From NCBI GenBank assembly GCA_035292525.1, contig DATDPZ010000142.1, positions 1-9,540 on the forward strand: a DNA stretch of 9,540 nucleotides, given 5' to 3'. The notes below the pieces were generated by a model. The model had not been told where the DNA came from and made no database searches. It was given only the letters and a program-made list of their open reading frames with translations. This DNA comes from VBAS01 sp035292525 (GTDB taxonomy: Bacteria > Bacteroidota > Bacteroidia > Chitinophagales > Chitinophagaceae). Below are positions 7,098-9,540 of the stretch, piece by piece (positions within the stretch are counted from its first letter, which is position 1; each line of letters opens with the position of its first letter). The translations under genes and the position numbers were made by a program.

Positions 7098-8668
7098 TGA
7101 AAGAGACAGTTAAAAAAATTACAGATAGTGGAATTGAGCTAAAAGAAATTTACTCTGAGAAAGATATTTCTTCAGCCCCCTCTTCGGAGGTTGGGGGGGC
7201 AGGTACTTTTCCATTCACCAGGGGTATTCAAGCGGATATGTATCGGGGTAAACTGTGGACCATGCGGCAGTATGCGGGGTTCAGCACAGCAGAAGAGAGC
7301 AATAAAAGATATCATTACTTATTGTCACAAGGTGTAAATGGATTAAGTGTGGCATTTGATTTACCCACACAAATAGGTTATGACAGTGATCATCCGCTGG
7401 CAGAAGGCGAAGTGGGAAAAGTGGGAGTAGCTATTGACAGTATGGAGGATATACAGGCTTTATTCCAGGGAATTAAACTGGAAGATATTACCACTTCTAT
7501 GACGATTAATGCCACCGCTTTTATTCTGCTTGCATTTTATGTGGCACTGGCAAAACAACAAGGGGCTGATCTGAAAAAAATAGACGGGACTATTCAAAAT
7601 GATATTTTAAAAGAATATGCAGCCAGGGGTACTTATATCTACCCGCCAAAACCATCTATGCGGATCATCACTGATATTTTTGAATGGTGCAGCCAGGAAT
7701 TACCAAAGTGGAATACCATTTCTATTTCCGGTTATCATATCCGGGAAGCCGGAAGCACCGCTGTTCAGGAAATTGCTTTTACACTTAGTAATGGAAAAGC
7801 CTATGTAGAGGCAGCATTGGAAAAAGGGATGGACATTAATGTATTTGGCAAAAGACTTTCCTTCTTCTTTAATGCTCATAATAATCTCTTTGAAGAAGTG
7901 GCCAAGTTCAGGGCCGCAAGAAGGATGTGGGCAAAAATGATGAAAGATCTCGGCGCTACTGACCCGAAAGCCATGATGCTTCGTTTTCATGCACAAACCG
8001 GCGGAAGTACACTGACAGCACAACAACCATTGAATAATATTTCAAGAGTGACTATCCAAACCCTGGCTGCTGTGCTCGGTGGCACTCAATCGTTACATAC
8101 CAATGGTTATGATGAAGCATTAAGTTTACCAACAGAAGAAGCAGCAAGAATTGCGCTGCGTACTCAACAGATTGTTGCTTTTGAAAGTGGTATTGTGGAT
8201 ACAGTGGACCCGCTGGGAGGAAGTTATTTTGTAGAAACTCTCACAAATGAAGTGGAAACTGCTGCCTGGAAGCTGATTGAAAAAATAGATGCAATGGGGG
8301 GCAGTGTGTCCGCCATTGAAGAAGGTTTTATTCAAAACGAAATAGCCCGCAGTGCCTATGAATACCAGCGGCAGATAGAAACGGGTAATAAAATTATAGT
8401 TGGCGTAAATAAATTCCAGATGCAGGAAGAAGTACCCATCTCGGGATTTAAAATTGATGACAATATCAGGAATCTGCAAGCCAATAAACTCAATAACTTA
8501 AAAAACACCCGTGATAAACCAAAAGTTGATCAACTTCTTCAGCAGTTAAACGACCGGGCCAACAGCGGCGAAAACCTGATGCCCGTTGTGATTGAAGCAG
8601 TGGAAAATAAAGTAACCCTGGGTGAAATTGCTGATGAATTAAGAAGTGTGTTTGGAGAGTATAAATAA
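7097..8668 (+). CDS. Methylmalonyl-CoA mutase-type large (catalytic) subunit
   Basis: Catalytic subunit of an adenosylcobalamin-dependent acyl-CoA mutase, which by its residues should interconvert methylmalonyl-CoA and succinyl-CoA. The 523-residue protein contains the substrate-binding TIM barrel only. Conserved stretches include RGKLWTMRQYAGFSTAEESN (50-69), GLSVAFDLPTQIGYDSDHP (82-100), TIQNDILKEYAARGTYIYPP (165-184), SISGYHIREAG (209-219), and the TGGSTLTAQQP and TQSLHTNGYDEA segments. By alignment from memory to the Propionibacterium enzyme (Tyr89, Gln197, Arg207, Tyr243, His244), the equivalents are Tyr59, Gln167, Arg177, Tyr213 and His214. The Tyr/Arg pair favours methylmalonyl-CoA; isobutyryl-CoA mutases have Phe/Gln there. 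The C-terminus ends in VTLGEIADELRSVFGEYK, typical of stand-alone large subunits, so the missing cobalamin-binding domain is not a truncation; a separate small subunit must be encoded elsewhere. A repeat-like palindrome lies inside codons 27-35. It probably shares a transcript with the gene before it. Confidence 0.92.
   Translation: MKETVKKITDSGIELKEIYSEKDISSAPSSEVGGAGTFPFTRGIQADMYRGKLWTMRQYAGFSTAEESNKRYHYLLSQGVNGLSVAFDLPTQIGYDSDHPLAEGEVGKVGVAIDSMEDIQALFQGIKLEDITTSMTINATAFILLAFYVALAKQQGADLKKIDGTIQNDILKEYAARGTYIYPPKPSMRIITDIFEWCSQELPKWNTISISGYHIREAGSTAVQEIAFTLSNGKAYVEAALEKGMDINVFGKRLSFFFNAHNNLFEEVAKFRAARRMWAKMMKDLGATDPKAMMLRFHAQTGGSTLTAQQPLNNISRVTIQTLAAVLGGTQSLHTNGYDEALSLPTEEAARIALRTQQIVAFESGIVDTVDPLGGSYFVETLTNEVETAAWKLIEKIDAMGGSVSAIEEGFIQNEIARSAYEYQRQIETGNKIIVGVNKFQMQEEVPISGFKIDDNIRNLQANKLNNLKNTRDKPKVDQLLQQLNDRANSGENLMPVVIEAVENKVTLGEIADELRSVFGEYK
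7175..7200 (+). repeat. GC-rich palindrome in frame within the mutase gene
   Basis: GCCCCC (7175-7180) is the reverse complement of GGGGGC (7195-7200), and inside it CCTC (7179-7182) and GAGG (7187-7190) form a hairpin closed by TTCG, the very stable cUUCGg tetraloop in RNA. A run of seven G spans 7193-7199. It encodes APSSEVGGA (residues 27-35), in the linker just before the TIM barrel. It is far richer in G+C than its surroundings. It looks like a dispersed palindromic element adopted into the reading frame; its dispersal elsewhere in the genome is inferred. Confidence 0.5.
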
Positions 8669-8686
8669 GATATTTCTTCTTAATTG

Positions 8687-9540
8687 TTAATTCTTTTTCC
8701 ATCCATCCTTCAGCGTCACTGTTCTGTTGAAGATCATCCGATCCGGACTCGTGTCTTTATCCAGGCAAAAATACCCCTTACGTAAAAACTGGTAATGTTC
8801 ATGAAACTTTGCATTTGCCAGTTCCGGCTCCGCTACCGCTGTTGTTACCACGTTCAATGAAAGGGGATTTATATAATCTTTAAAATCTCCCTCCTCACTG
8901 GAAGGATCTTCCACCACGAACAACCGGTCATACTCTCTTATTTCAACAGAGATGGCTGTCTTTACATTTACCCAGTGCAAAGTGCCTTTCACATTAATCC
9001 CGGATACATCCTGCCCGCTTTTACTTTCCGGAATATAACTGCATTGTAGTACAGTCACATTTCCTTTATCGTCTTTAATCACTTCGTCGCATTTAATAAT
9101 ATAGGCGCTTTTCAACCTCACCATTTTCCCTGGCGCCAGACGAAAATATTTTTTTGACGGGTTTTCCATGAAATCATCCCGTTCGATATAAATTTCATTA
9201 CCGAAAGAAAGTTCCCTCATCCCGCCATTCTGATCTTCAGGATTATTTTCACTATGAAGTATCTCCGAATTTCTAATCCCCGATTCCCAATTACTAATTA
9301 CTACACGAAGCGGATCAAAAACCACCATTCTTCTTAACGCAATTTTATTAAGATGTTCTCTTACAAAAAATTCCAGCAAACCGATATCTACAATATTTTC
9401 TCTTTTTGCAATACCGATCCTGTCGCAAAACTCCCGGATACTTTCAGGAGTATAACCACGACGGCGCATGCCACTGATGGTCGGCATCCGGGGATCATCC
9501 CATCCGGTTACATGTTTTTCATTTACCAGTTGCAGTAATT
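8687..9540 (-). CDS. glnS: Glutaminyl-tRNA synthetase, C-terminal part (5' end outside window)
   Basis: GlnRS attaches glutamine to tRNA-Gln in the cytoplasm. The visible 283 residues run from LLQLVNEKHVTGWDDPR through MPTISGMRRRGYTPESIREF to the stop; the catalytic HIGH and KMSKS-type motifs lie beyond the right edge, the latter expected only a few codons away. What is seen covers the end of the catalytic domain and the two anticodon-binding beta-barrels: RRMVVFDPLRVVISN, SENNPEDQ, NEIYIERDDFME, KKYFRLAPGKMVRLKSAYIIKCDEV, HWVNVKTAISVEIREYDRLF, and the family-typical ending KGYFCLDKD then IFNRTVTLKDGW. The reading frame is intact across the edge; the ATG at 9487 is an internal methionine (DDPRMPTIS), not the start. 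The loop at nt 9264-9298 carries a degenerate heptanucleotide repeat. It converges on the mutase gene with only 18 bp between the stops and no terminator hairpin. Confidence 0.95.
   Translation of the reverse strand, partial: LLQLVNEKHVTGWDDPRMPTISGMRRRGYTPESIREFCDRIGIAKRENIVDIGLLEFFVREHLNKIALRRMVVFDPLRVVISNWESGIRNSEILHSENNPEDQNGGMRELSFGNEIYIERDDFMENPSKKYFRLAPGKMVRLKSAYIIKCDEVIKDDKGNVTVLQCSYIPESKSGQDVSGINVKGTLHWVNVKTAISVEIREYDRLFVVEDPSSEEGDFKDYINPLSLNVVTTAVAEPELANAKFHEHYQFLRKGYFCLDKDTSPDRMIFNRTVTLKDGWKKN
9264..9298 (-). repeat. Five degenerate heptanucleotide repeats inside glnS
   Basis: Read on the glnS strand, 9298 down to 9264 divides into five consecutive 7-mers: ATTAGTA, then ATTGGGA, then ATCGGGG, then ATTAGAA, then ATTCGGA. 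The consensus is ATTnGnA. Because 7 is not a multiple of 3, three copies encode seven residues, and the peptide does show that period: ISNWESG followed by IRNSEIL shares I, N and E at positions 1, 3 and 5. The segment lies in a loop of the anticodon-binding region, between RVV and the conserved ENNPE motif, and seems about two residues longer than usual there. Confidence 0.55.

Noticed and set aside
8126..8479. A 117-codon minus-strand open frame within the mutase gene.
   Set aside because: It is an antisense shadow of conserved mutase sequence; its peptide, rich in Phe, His and Asn, looks non-coding.

Overview
The window looks like chromosomal DNA from a Bacteroidota bacterium, most likely of the Chitinophagaceae type. 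Four things point there. The base composition is AT-rich. Clear Shine-Dalgarno sequences are lacking before most starts. Several genes are preceded by the Bacteroidota -7 box TAnnTTTG. SecD and SecF are fused into one long protein, as is usual in that phylum. All seven genes are of housekeeping or general metabolic type. I see no transposase, integrase, phage gene, CRISPR array, tRNA or rRNA.

Layout. On the minus strand (71-2665) lie a PLP-dependent class I aminotransferase of the aspartate aminotransferase group and, upstream of it, a lipoprotein serine hydrolase with the class A beta-lactamase fold motifs. A 230-bp divergent gap (2666-2895) holds a -7 box and a leader hairpin for the plus-strand secDF gene (2896-6021). 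secDF ends at a strong 13-bp hairpin, which probably also serves the convergent HesB/IscA-type iron-sulfur protein gene (6097-6441, minus). A second divergent gap (6442-6545) carries one -7 box for each strand. Next come a small single-span membrane protein of unknown function (6546-7052) and, 44 bp further on, the catalytic large subunit of a methylmalonyl-CoA mutase-type enzyme (7097-8668); these two are probably co-transcribed. The right end is the 3' part of glnS (glutaminyl-tRNA synthetase, minus strand), which runs off the window.

The genes do not form one pathway: amino-acid transamination, envelope hydrolysis, protein export, Fe-S assembly, acyl-CoA rearrangement and tRNA charging simply sit side by side. 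I find no convincing new multi-gene system. The most interesting signals are small. Two essential-type coding regions appear to contain repeat-like DNA in frame: a GC-rich palindrome with a UUCG-type loop and a G7 run near the 5' end of the mutase gene, and five degenerate copies of a heptanucleotide in a loop of glnS. The secDF leader, with a hairpin placed almost at the predicted transcript start, is also worth a look.
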